Source: Qipengyuania nanhaisediminis | GTDB lineage: Bacteria > Pseudomonadota > Alphaproteobacteria > Sphingomonadales > Sphingomonadaceae | Length of the DNA: 64,000 nucleotides | Assembly (NCBI RefSeq): GCF_900115585.1 | Contig: NZ_FOWZ01000002.1 | Span: 124,001 to 188,000 of the forward strand | Direction: 5' to 3' | Part shown: positions 1 to 7,790 of the stretch, in pieces | Layout of the letters: each line of letters starts with the position of its first letter | Position numbering within the stretch: position 1 is the stretch's first letter | Position numbers and translations under genes: made by a program | Notes under the pieces: model-generated | What the model was told of the DNA's origin: nothing | Seen by the model: the letters and a program-made list of their open reading frames with translations, nothing else | Databases searched by the model: none

Positions 1-445
1 CTCCGAGAATCGAGTTGCGCTGTGCGGCCTGCTTGCGGCGCTGCGAGTGGCGAGCCGCGACGTGGCCGACTTCGTGACCGAGCACGCCCGCCAGTTCGGC
101 TTCGTTGTTCATCAGCGATACGAGCTGGCGCGTCGTGTAGACGTAGCCACCGGGGATCGCGAAAGCGTTGTTGACCGGGCTGTTCAGCAGCGAAACGGTG
201 AAGCTGCCGCGCGCATTGGCAAGGCCCGACTGGACGGCGATGTTCTGGCCGACCATTTCCACATATTGGGCCTGCGGACCGGTCATCGCTCCGCCGAATT
301 CGGCCAGAAGCTGCGGATGCGCCTCTGCGCCTTGCTGCGCTTCGCCCTGCGAAATCGGCGCGGATGCGTCTGGAATGCTGGCGCAGCCCGTAAGGGCCAG
401 CGCCATGGTGGCGGTGGATGCGGCGAGTGTCTTCATGACGGACAT
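1..445 (-). CDS. M48-family metalloprotease, lipoprotein (3' part cut off by window edge)
   Basis: Zinc-dependent endopeptidase of the M48 (HtpX/Oma1/BepA-like) family, probably acting in the periplasm on damaged or outer-membrane proteins. Translation of the minus strand gives a short N-terminal hydrophobic stretch ending in a lipobox-like LTGC around residue 22, so a lipid-anchored protein is likely. About 120 residues in, the zinc signature HEVGH followed by VAARHSQRR is visible, which is the M48 hallmark. The ATG at 445 is preferred over the in-frame ATG at 436 because a GGGGA lies about 6 bases upstream of it. The gene runs out of the window, so the third zinc ligand and any TPR domain cannot be seen. 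Confidence 0.85.
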   Translation of the reverse strand, partial: MSVMKTLAASTATMALALTGCASIPDASAPISQGEAQQGAEAHPQLLAEFGGAMTGPQAQYVEMVGQNIAVQSGLANARGSFTVSLLNSPVNNAFAIPGGYVYTTRQLVSLMNNEAELAGVLGHEVGHVAARHSQRRKQAAQRNSILG

Positions 446-557
446 TGGGTTCCCCTTCGTCTGGCCAAGCGGGTCCCACCGCCGCCGGCCGGTTGTTTAC
501 GCTAGGGAGAACAGGGGGATGCGGCTGTTTGTTCCCGCACCACGAAATTCAGGTCGG

Positions 558-1502
558 TCAGCCTGCAATCTGCAGGAAACGCTCCTCGCGCATACGCTTG
601 AGCTCTTCCGCAGAGTGGATCGACAGCTTGTCGAGTTCCTCGCCGATCGCTTCCGCTAGGCTGTGCGCCGCTGCACGCGGATCGCGGTGTGCGCCGCCCA
701 CAGGTTCGGCCACGATGCGGTCGATCACGCCCAGTTCCTTCAGGTTCTGCGCCGTCACCTTCATGGCCTCAGCCGCATCGGGCGCCTTTTCTGCCGTGCG
801 CCACAGGATGGATGCACAGCCTTCGGGCGAAATCACCGAATAGACCGCATGTTCGAGCATCAGCACGCGTTCGGCACTGGCCAGCGCCACTGCGCCGCCC
901 GAACCGCCCTCGCCCACGATGCTGGCGACCATTGGCACCGGCAATGCGAGGCAGGCTTCGGTGGAACGCGCGATCGCTTCTGCCTGGCCGCGCTCTTCCG
1001 CCTCGACGCCCGGAAACGCGCCGGAAGTGTCGACAAGGGTGACGACCGGCAGGTCGAACCGGCCGGCAAGTTCCATAAGCCGGATCGCCTTGCGATAGCC
1101 TTCGGGCTTGCCCATGCCGAAATTGTGACGGATGCGGCTGGCGGTATCATTGCCCTTTTCATGGCCGATCAGCACGATCTTGCGACCATTCAGCTTGGCA
1201 AATCCGCCCATGATCGCTTCGTCTTCGCCATAGGCGCGGTCACCGCCAAGCGGCACGAATTCCTCGAACGCATATTCGACGTAATCGCGGAAATGCGGTC
1301 GCGAAGGATGCCGCGCGACCTGCGTTTTCTGCCACGGAGTAAGCGAGGCATAGGTGGAAGCCAGCAAGTCCGCGCTCTTGAGTTCAAGGCGCTGGAGCTC
1401 GTTCGTGATATCGACCTCGTCGCCCTCGGCAGCGCTGCGCAGTTCCGCAATGCGCGTTTCGAGTTCGGCAACGGGCTTTTCGAATTCAAGATAGGAAACC
1501 AT
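558..1502 (-). CDS. accA: acetyl-CoA carboxylase carboxyltransferase subunit alpha
   Basis: Transfers the carboxyl group from carboxybiotin to acetyl-CoA, the second half-reaction of fatty-acid synthesis initiation, in complex with AccD and with AccB/AccC. The 314-residue product has the usual family length and shows the coiled N-terminus (MVSYLEFEKP), a crotonase-fold carboxyltransferase core with SGAFPGVEAEERGQ, IVGEGGSGGA and ISPEGCASILWR. A longer reading from 1538 adds 12 residues that are not family-like, so the ATG at 1502 is chosen. It follows the recombinase gene by 10 bp and is probably co-transcribed with it. Confidence 0.96.
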   Translation of the reverse strand: MVSYLEFEKPVAELETRIAELRSAAEGDEVDITNELQRLELKSADLLASTYASLTPWQKTQVARHPSRPHFRDYVEYAFEEFVPLGGDRAYGEDEAIMGGFAKLNGRKIVLIGHEKGNDTASRIRHNFGMGKPEGYRKAIRLMELAGRFDLPVVTLVDTSGAFPGVEAEERGQAEAIARSTEACLALPVPMVASIVGEGGSGGAVALASAERVLMLEHAVYSVISPEGCASILWRTAEKAPDAAEAMKVTAQNLKELGVIDRIVAEPVGGAHRDPRAAAHSLAEAIGEELDKLSIHSAEELKRMREERFLQIAG

Positions 1503-1512
1503 CGCCACCCCG

Positions 1513-2391
1513 CTAGTCGCTCGCGCGCGGGCGGGCAAGAGGATGCCGCTCGTTGACCAGCTTTACCAACCGGGCCGCATCGACATGGGTATAGATTTGC
1601 GTCGTCGCGATATCCGCATGGCCGAGCAGGGTCTGCAGCGCGCGCAGGTCCGCCCCGCCCTCCAGCAAGTGGGTCGCAAAGGCGTGGCGCAGCACGTGGG
1701 GGCTGAGCTTTTCCGGCGGCAGGTCGGCGCGCACGGCCAGTTCCTTCAGCATCTGGAACAGGCGCACGCGCGAGATATGTCCGGCGCGCGAGGGGAACAG
1801 GAAGGTCGATCCGCCCGGTCGGAGCGCAAGCCAGCGCGATAGCGCTTTCTTGGCACGGCGGCTGATCGGTACCAGCCGGGTCTGGCCGCCCTTCCCGGTC
1901 ACAGTAAGGAAAGGTTCGTCGCGGGGCACGGCGGAAAGGGGCAGAGAGACGAGTTCGGTCGCGCGCAAGCCCGAACCATAGAGCAATTCGAGCATGACCA
2001 GCATCCGGACCGCCTCGGGCCGCTCGCTTGCCGCCTCGTCCTCGGCGCGGGCGAAGAGCGCTTCCACCTGCTGGTGTGTCAGGATCTTCGGCAAGGGGCG
2101 TCGTGTGGCGGGCCGCGGCAGGGCATGGGTCGGATCGTCCTCGCGCATGCCCTCGTCCATCAGGAAGCCGTAGAACTGGCGCAGCGCGGAAATCTTGCGA
2201 GCCATCGTCGACGCGGCGAGCGACGACCAGCCCTGCCCGAGCTTCGACAATTGTGCCTTGCTGGCGGAGGCAAGGTCGCCGCCGACGATCTCCTCTGCCT
2301 GCGCAAGGTCGCGTCCGTAGGCAGCTAAGGTGTTCTGGGCCGCACCGCGTTCCGCGGCCAGCATGGCAAGGAAATCCTCGATTGCGCTCAT
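1513..2391 (-). CDS. xerD: XerD-type tyrosine recombinase
   Basis: Site-specific recombinase of 292 residues, matching XerC/XerD length. An N-terminal SAM-like core-binding domain (residues 1-90) precedes the catalytic domain. Catalytic residues are visible: Arg in GSGLRATELVSL, His-x-x-Arg in HVLRHAFATHLL, His in LLGHADIATTQ and the nucleophilic Tyr in IYTHV. The family resolves chromosome dimers at dif with XerC and FtsK. Position directly upstream of accA and downstream of a secreted protein gene fits a chromosomal housekeeping copy, not a mobile integrase. XerC cannot be excluded from sequence alone. Confidence 0.85.
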   Translation of the reverse strand: MSAIEDFLAMLAAERGAAQNTLAAYGRDLAQAEEIVGGDLASASKAQLSKLGQGWSSLAASTMARKISALRQFYGFLMDEGMREDDPTHALPRPATRRPLPKILTHQQVEALFARAEDEAASERPEAVRMLVMLELLYGSGLRATELVSLPLSAVPRDEPFLTVTGKGGQTRLVPISRRAKKALSRWLALRPGGSTFLFPSRAGHISRVRLFQMLKELAVRADLPPEKLSPHVLRHAFATHLLEGGADLRALQTLLGHADIATTQIYTHVDAARLVKLVNERHPLARPRASD

Positions 2392-2398
2392 GGACCGA

Positions 2399-4219
2399 TC
2401 AGGCCCGCGCGACCGCCTCCGCGGCGATCATCCTGGCCTCTGCTTCCATGCCCACGGCATTGAGTGCGGAAACGATGTGGTAGAGGTGGCGCGCGGTCAT
2501 CTGGTCCCAGCTCGTGCCCTGCATGCCCAGCCCGGCAAGATAGGCTACCAGGGCACCGTTGTTCACTTCGGCAGCCTTGTCGATCATCCGGGTCCATCGT
2601 GTGGGCGCGGTGAAGTTCATTTCGAGCCGGTCGGAATATTCGTTGATCTCGTCCTGCCCGACACGCCCCAATCCGGCGAGACCGGCGAGAAACATACGCG
2701 ATTTGCGGCTGCGAGCGGATTCGTCGTCGTCGAAAAAGGTGTCGAGCTGGCCGTCAGTTACGGTGCCGCCCTGCGGATTGGCTAGCGCCAGCAGCGCCCA
2801 GCCGAGACTGCCCTCCTCGACAGCATTGGCCCATCGCATCGCGTCCCGGTCGAGCCCTGCGGTCAGCATCGAGGCAATGAGGTCTCCAGAATCGTCTGCG
2901 AAATCCGCGCTCGGCGTCACGCGCGCGGCGGCATAGGCGGTCAGGACGTAACGACCGTACTGGTTGTCTGCCCCGCCCCACACGTCGCGGATGGCACTAA
3001 TGCGTTCAGCGGGCAAAGGATCGACATAGGCAGAGCGCAGGCGCGAGGCTACCGGCAGCGCAGGATCCTCGCCTGCCTGCTCCCGCTCAGCATAGAGCAG
3101 CGAATAGAGATCGACGATGGCACGCGCTGAAAGAACGCCCGAAGCCGCTGCCACATCGGCGCCGCGTATGCGTTGGCCCGGGGATAGCGCCGGCGTCAGA
3201 GCGCTGGAAATCAGCATCGAATTATCGAGATCGTCGGTAAGGTTTTCCGGAACCGGTTCGCCCAGCGCATTCGCCATGGAAAAGCGCCAGGGGGTCAGAT
3301 CGCCCGACCCTTCCCATTCGATGGTCACCGCGCGGCGTCCGTCGCCTGCAGCACCGGCGTAGCGCTGGGCCAGCAGGACGTCGAGCCGGGCGTCTTCCTC
3401 GGTACGCGACAGCAGGCGGCGCAAGTCGTTCTGCGCCCGCTGGGTCTCGCCGGCAAATGCTGCGCAGATACCCTCCAGCATCTCGCGATGCGGTGTTTCG
3501 TCGGAGGCTTTGCCCAGCCGGATGGCCGGGCACGCCCCCACGATATCGCTCGTCCCGACATAGGCGTCGATCGCGGCGCGGGTCAGCGCAGGCGAGTAAT
3601 TCGCCGTGTCGATATCCTGCACCAAAGCGCGGGCGACAGCATACTCGCCCATGCTGTTCAGCGCGCGCGCACGCAGCGTGGCGAATTCGACCGGACCCAT
3701 CCCCTGCGGCGCATCGAGGCGGCTGGCGAGCGCGCGGCGCATCAGGATGTGACCCCAGCGCGAAACCATCGGCCCTTGGACACCGCCCAGGGCAGCACGG
3801 ACGATGGACGCGGGTTGGCGCGCGAGCGAGCCGGTCGGCAAGCCGCCCTCGGTCGGCGCAATAATTCCGATTTCGCTGGTGGCCCGGCGCGCGGCAGGCG
3901 GAATATCGTAACGCGGTCGAAGGCCCAGAGCTTCGTCCAGTTCCGCCGCGCTCATCGCCTCCAGTTCCTCGACCGACGGAATGTCGCTCAGGCTCACGCC
4001 GGATGTGTCGACGGGCGCGGGCGCGCTCGGCAGGGGCTGCACGACTTCGCCCGAAGTCGACGGGCTTTCCGCAGGCGCAGGCGTGGCAGGAGCCGGAGTG
4101 GCGGCCGGGGCAGGCGTATTGGCTGCGCCGGGCAGAATGCTCTCCGGCGTGCGCTGCGCAACCACGACGCTCGATGAAATCACGAGGGCCGCACCGGCCA
4201 GCCAATAGCCGCGCTTCAT
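2399..4219 (-). CDS. exported protein of unknown function, helical repeat-like
   Basis: A 606-residue protein with an N-terminal signal peptide (MKRGYWLAGAALVISSSVVV) followed by a Pro/Ala-rich linker of about 60 residues (APAATPAPATPAPAESP) and then an Ala- and Leu-rich, probably all-helical body. No catalytic motif is recognised; the body could be an alpha-solenoid. The start at 4219 overlaps the stop of the small membrane ORF by 4 bases (ATGA), which indicates translational coupling. It ends 8 bp before the recombinase start, so the small ORF, this gene, xerD and accA may be one operon. Function unknown. Confidence 0.7.
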   Translation of the reverse strand: MKRGYWLAGAALVISSSVVVAQRTPESILPGAANTPAPAATPAPATPAPAESPSTSGEVVQPLPSAPAPVDTSGVSLSDIPSVEELEAMSAAELDEALGLRPRYDIPPAARRATSEIGIIAPTEGGLPTGSLARQPASIVRAALGGVQGPMVSRWGHILMRRALASRLDAPQGMGPVEFATLRARALNSMGEYAVARALVQDIDTANYSPALTRAAIDAYVGTSDIVGACPAIRLGKASDETPHREMLEGICAAFAGETQRAQNDLRRLLSRTEEDARLDVLLAQRYAGAAGDGRRAVTIEWEGSGDLTPWRFSMANALGEPVPENLTDDLDNSMLISSALTPALSPGQRIRGADVAAASGVLSARAIVDLYSLLYAEREQAGEDPALPVASRLRSAYVDPLPAERISAIRDVWGGADNQYGRYVLTAYAAARVTPSADFADDSGDLIASMLTAGLDRDAMRWANAVEEGSLGWALLALANPQGGTVTDGQLDTFFDDDESARSRKSRMFLAGLAGLGRVGQDEINEYSDRLEMNFTAPTRWTRMIDKAAEVNNGALVAYLAGLGMQGTSWDQMTARHLYHIVSALNAVGMEAEARMIAAEAVARA

Positions 4220-4350
4220 CCTGCTGCTCCTGGCAGGTCGACAGATTCGGAAATCGGGCGCAGCGGTTCTTCCCCGCCGTCGATCCAAGCCACGACCAGC
4301 ACCGCCAGCACGGCGAGCGCAGCGATCAGGATCATACGCGAGCGTTTCAC
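4216..4350 (-). CDS. small single-pass membrane protein (44 aa)
   Basis: A GTG-started 44-residue ORF reading VKRSRMILIAALAVLAVLVV and then an acidic/proline tail. One transmembrane helix (about residues 6-23) is preceded by basic residues, so an N-in orientation is predicted. Its stop codon overlaps the ATG of the next gene by 4 bases, a strong sign that it is translated. It is the first gene of the leftward operon and diverges from aroK. No family is recognised. An ATG at residue 6 is an alternative start. Confidence 0.55.
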   Translation of the reverse strand: MKRSRMILIAALAVLAVLVVAWIDGGEEPLRPISESVDLPGAAG

Positions 4351-4426
4351 GGCCAAGATTTTCGTATCCTCGATCAATATTCGTGTGGGTTGCCCGCGCC
4401 CTAGCCCATCTATAGGCCGAGCGGCA

Positions 4427-4996
4427 ATGAGCAACGCGCATACACCCCACGATATGTCCGATCCTCTGCGGCAGGCGCGCAGGATTACACGCCCGCTCGT
4501 GCTGGTCGGACTGATGGGCGTTGGCAAGACAAGTATCGGTCGCCGCCTCGCCTCGGCGCTCGATCGCGATTTCGTTGACGCAGACGAGGAAATAGAGCGC
4601 GCCGCCGACCGCACGGTGGCGGAAATCTTCGAAGCCCACGGCGAAGCCTATTTCCGCGACGGCGAACGCCGCGTGATTGCGCGGTTGATGGAGGAAGGGC
4701 ACGGCGTGATCGCCACCGGTGGCGGCGCCTTCGTCGATCCCGAAACCCGCGCTCTCGTCCTTGATCAGGGGCTGGCGATCTGGCTCGATTGCGACATCGA
4801 AACCCTGGTCGAGCGGACTTCGCGCAAGAATACGCGCCCCTTGCTGAAGACCAGCGACCCGCACGCCATCCTGCGCGACCTAAAGGAACAGCGCAGTCCC
4901 GTCTATGCGCAGGCGCAAATACACGTCGTGACGGGCGATGGGCCGCATGAGCTTGCAGTCGAGCGCATCATCGAGGAGCTTGCGGCATGGCAGTGA
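4427..4996 (+). CDS. aroK: shikimate kinase
   Basis: Phosphorylates shikimate at the 3-hydroxyl with ATP, fifth step of the chorismate pathway. The 189-residue product shows Walker [16 protein letters not shown] (about residues 30-44), the Mg/shikimate-binding [16 protein letters not shown], the substrate-binding TGGGAF and the lid Arg region [11 protein letters not shown]. The ATG at 4427 is chosen; reading from 4385 adds 14 residues overlapping the promoter area. The last 10 bases overlap aroB, giving the common aroK-aroB operon with translational coupling. Confidence 0.96.
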   Translation: MSNAHTPHDMSDPLRQARRITRPLVLVGLMGVGKTSIGRRLASALDRDFVDADEEIERAADRTVAEIFEAHGEAYFRDGERRVIARLMEEGHGVIATGGGAFVDPETRALVLDQGLAIWLDCDIETLVERTSRKNTRPLLKTSDPHAILRDLKEQRSPVYAQAQIHVVTGDGPHELAVERIIEELAAWQ

Positions 4997-6096
4997 TAGA
5001 CGTCGAACTTGCCGGACGAACCTACGAGGTGCGGGTCGCGCGCGATTTGCTCGCGCGTGTTGCCGAAGAGGCTGCCCCCTTCCTGCGCAAACAGTCCGTG
5101 CCGATCGTGGCCGATGCCAATGCGCGCCGACACTGGGGCGCAGAAGTCGAGGCGTCCCTGCGCGCGGCGGACAAGGAACCGCGCTGGTACGACGTCGCAC
5201 CCGGCGAAAGCTCTAAAAGCTGGGAAAGCCTGGCGCGGCTCACCGACTGGCTGCTGGCCGAAGGCGTCGAGCGCGGCGACCATGTGCTGGCGCTTGGCGG
5301 CGGCGTGGTTGGCGATTTGACCGGATTTGCCTGCGCAATCCTCAAACGCGGCTGCGGCTTCGTCCAATTGCCGACCACGCTCTTGGCGCAGGTGGACAGT
5401 TCGGTGGGCGGCAAGACCGCAATTAACACATCGGCAGGCAAGAACCTCATCGGAGCCTTCCACCAGCCCTCGCTGGTGTTGGCCGACCTGTCGGCGCTCG
5501 ACACCCTGGCCGACCGCGAGATGCGCGCGGGCTATGCGGAAGTGCTGAAATACGGCGTGCTAGGCGATGCGGATTTCTTCGCCTGGCTCGAGGAAAACGG
5601 CTCGAAAGTGGTGGCACGAGAGAACGAAGCGCTCGAACACGCCGTCGCGAGCAGCGTTGCGGCGAAGGCGCGCATCGTCGCTGAGGACGAGCGCGAGACG
5701 TCCGGTGCGCGTGCGCTGCTCAACCTCGGCCATACCTTCGGCCATGCGCTGGAGGCGGAGACAGGCTTTTCCGACCGCCTGCTGCATGGCGAAGGCGTTG
5801 CCCTCGGCATGGTGCTTGCAGCCCGCTATTCCGCACGGCGCGGCGAGATCGGTATCGAGGAAGCGGAGCGCGTGACCCGCGCGGTCGATGCCGCCGGCCT
5901 TCCATCGGAAATTTCCGCGCTTGGCCTGACCTGCGACGGGCGTGCGCTGGCCGACCATATGCTGCACGACAAGAAGATGGATGCAGGCACCCTGCCCTTC
6001 ATCCTGCTGCGCGGCATCGGTGCGGCATATCTCGCGAAGGACGTGGCGCTGGACGACGTTGCGCTCTTCCTCGACGAGCAGCTTCAGGCGCACTAA
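4987..6096 (+). CDS. aroB: 3-dehydroquinate synthase
   Basis: Converts DAHP to 3-dehydroquinate using NAD+ and a divalent metal, second step of the shikimate pathway. The 369-residue protein carries the NAD-binding [14 protein letters not shown], the signature [16 protein letters not shown], the metal-ligand region EVLKYG and the conserved [11 protein letters not shown]. Length is normal. It overlaps aroK by 10 bases and is followed 10 bp later by the cyclase-family gene, which may be part of the same transcript. Confidence 0.97.
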   Translation: MAVIDVELAGRTYEVRVARDLLARVAEEAAPFLRKQSVPIVADANARRHWGAEVEASLRAADKEPRWYDVAPGESSKSWESLARLTDWLLAEGVERGDHVLALGGGVVGDLTGFACAILKRGCGFVQLPTTLLAQVDSSVGGKTAINTSAGKNLIGAFHQPSLVLADLSALDTLADREMRAGYAEVLKYGVLGDADFFAWLEENGSKVVARENEALEHAVASSVAAKARIVAEDERETSGARALLNLGHTFGHALEAETGFSDRLLHGEGVALGMVLAARYSARRGEIGIEEAERVTRAVDAAGLPSEISALGLTCDGRALADHMLHDKKMDAGTLPFILLRGIGAAYLAKDVALDDVALFLDEQLQAH

Positions 6097-6106
6097 CGTG
6101 GCGCGC

Positions 6107-6877
6107 ATGACGCGCTTTATCGACCTTTCCATCCCGATCACCAACGAGGTCGTGTCCGACCCCGACGTGATGCGCCCAAAGATCCAGTACATGACCCACG
6201 AAAGCACGTGGGAGCAGATCGCCATGTTCTTTCCCGGCCTCGCAAAATACGACCTGCCGGACGGCGAAGGCTGGGCGGTCGAGATGCTGGAGCTGTCGAC
6301 GCACAACGGCACGCACATGGATGCGCCCTGGCATTATCATTCGACGACACACGATGGCGCCAGTCCCGCCCCCAGCATTGACGAGGCCCCGCTCGACCGG
6401 TTCTATCGCCCCGGCGTGAAGCTCGATTTCAGTCACCTGCCGCATGGCCATGTCGTCAGGGCGGCGGAAGTGGAAGAGGCGCTGGCGAAGATAGGCTACG
6501 ACCTGCAACCGCTCGACATTGTCCTTGTCCAGTCGGGCGCAGTCTACGGCACGGAGAACTTCACCGACCAGGGCGTGGGCCTCGGCGCGGAAGCGACTCT
6601 ATGGCTGACGGAGCGCGGCGTGGAAGTCGTCGGCACCGATGCGTGGAGCTGGGATGCCCCCTTCAGCCACACCGCGAAGCGCTGGGCTAAGACCCGCGAT
6701 CCTTCGATCATCTGGGAAGGCCACAAGGCAGGCCGCATTCGCCCCTATTACCAGATCGAAAAGCTGACCAACCTTCAAAGCCTGCCCGACCATGGCTTCA
6801 TGTTCAGCTGTTTTCCGGTGAAGATCGAACGCGCCAGTGCGGGATGGATCAGGGCCGTAGCGATGGTGGAAGAATAG
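6107..6877 (+). CDS. cyclase/kynurenine-formamidase family hydrolase
   Basis: A 256-residue metal-dependent hydrolase of the cyclase family (PF04199). The characteristic motif HNGTHMDAPWHYHS is present near residue 65 and supplies the metal-binding His/Asp residues. Relatives include bacterial kynurenine formamidase KynB and isatin hydrolase; no kyn genes are nearby, so the substrate is not assigned. An in-frame GTG at 6098 is an alternative start. The gene lies 10 bp after aroB and 1 bp before the acetyltransferase, so it is probably part of the aro transcript. Confidence 0.8.
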   Translation: MTRFIDLSIPITNEVVSDPDVMRPKIQYMTHESTWEQIAMFFPGLAKYDLPDGEGWAVEMLELSTHNGTHMDAPWHYHSTTHDGASPAPSIDEAPLDRFYRPGVKLDFSHLPHGHVVRAAEVEEALAKIGYDLQPLDIVLVQSGAVYGTENFTDQGVGLGAEATLWLTERGVEVVGTDAWSWDAPFSHTAKRWAKTRDPSIIWEGHKAGRIRPYYQIEKLTNLQSLPDHGFMFSCFPVKIERASAGWIRAVAMVEE

Positions 6878-6878
6878 C

Positions 6879-7340
6879 ATGCACATTGCGATTGCCGACA
6901 TCGCGGATCCCGGCGTTCGTGACCTTGCCGCCTATCACCAGCGGGAAATGTATCGCGCCTCTCCTCCGGGTACCGACTTCGCTCTCGATGTGTCGGGACT
7001 GGAGAAGGCCGGGATCACGATCGTGGGGGCCTGGGAGGAGCAGAGCCTGATCGCAATCGGCGCATTGAAGCGATTGCCGGAAGGCCAGGCGGAACTGAAG
7101 TCCATGCGAACCCATCCCGACCATCTGGGTAAGGGTGCCGCGAGCGCTATCCTCGAGGCTCTCATCGCCATGGCTGCGCAGGAGGGCTTCGACCGGCTAA
7201 GTCTTGAGACGGGTACGGCGGAGGCGTTCCAACCGGCTATCAAGCTGTACACGAAGCGCGGCTTCGAGCGGGGCGATGCCTTTTCGGAATACGTCAACGG
7301 GCCGCACAACCAGTGCTACCATCTGGACCTTACTGCCTAG
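6879..7340 (+). CDS. GNAT-family N-acetyltransferase
   Basis: A 153-residue acetyl-CoA-dependent N-acyltransferase. Motif A is readable as ELKSMRTHPDHLGKGAASAI (about residues 72-91), which has the Q/R-x-x-G-x-G/A phosphate loop variant, followed by LYTKRGFERGDAF, the C-terminal motif B of GNAT proteins. Substrate unknown. Start ATG 6879 is one base after the previous stop, suggesting coupled translation. Confidence 0.85.
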   Translation: MHIAIADIADPGVRDLAAYHQREMYRASPPGTDFALDVSGLEKAGITIVGAWEEQSLIAIGALKRLPEGQAELKSMRTHPDHLGKGAASAILEALIAMAAQEGFDRLSLETGTAEAFQPAIKLYTKRGFERGDAFSEYVNGPHNQCYHLDLTA

Positions 7341-7346
7341 TCGGGA

Positions 7347-7607
7347 TCAGCTTGCGCGCGGCTCCAGCCGTGTGACCTTCGCGCCTGCCCCCACAGGCTC
7401 GTAATCCGCCATCATCGCATCGTGTTCGCCGAACAGCCGCTCGATCTCGGTCCTGCGTTGCAAGAGCATCTGCGCGATGCCCGGTGCGAGGCTGTCGCCA
7501 TCGCCGATCTTGCCGAGGATTCCTGCGAGATCGGCGATCGTCGCATCCTCGGGGGTCTTGTGGTAATTCCCCCTGGTATCGAAAAATCCAGTGCCCCTAT
7601 GTGCCAT
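7347..7607 (-). CDS. conserved hypothetical protein, 86 aa
   Basis: Small soluble protein beginning MAHRGTGFFDTRGNYHKTPE and continuing with a helical, acidic middle part; no signal peptide or membrane helix. The start at 7607 is supported by AGGAG about 8 bases upstream; reading from 7697 adds 30 residues of no family character. It converges with the acetyltransferase gene, 6 bp between stops. No function recognised. The 183 bp upstream towards pccA contain no gene and probably its promoter. Confidence 0.6.
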   Translation of the reverse strand: MAHRGTGFFDTRGNYHKTPEDATIADLAGILGKIGDGDSLAPGIAQMLLQRRTEIERLFGEHDAMMADYEPVGAGAKVTRLEPRAS

Positions 7608-7790
7608 GCTTACTACTCCTGAGTGTGTTGCGTCAGAAGCGAACCGAAGGCCCACAGTATCTCCACAAGTTCGATTCGGTAAAAGTCCCTTAACCACGAT
7701 TTCACGCCGACCCCTGCATTTCGCAAGGATCGGCGCAAAACGGGCAATAATCTAAACGCGATACTTTACCAGAAAGCGCGCGCGACTTTT

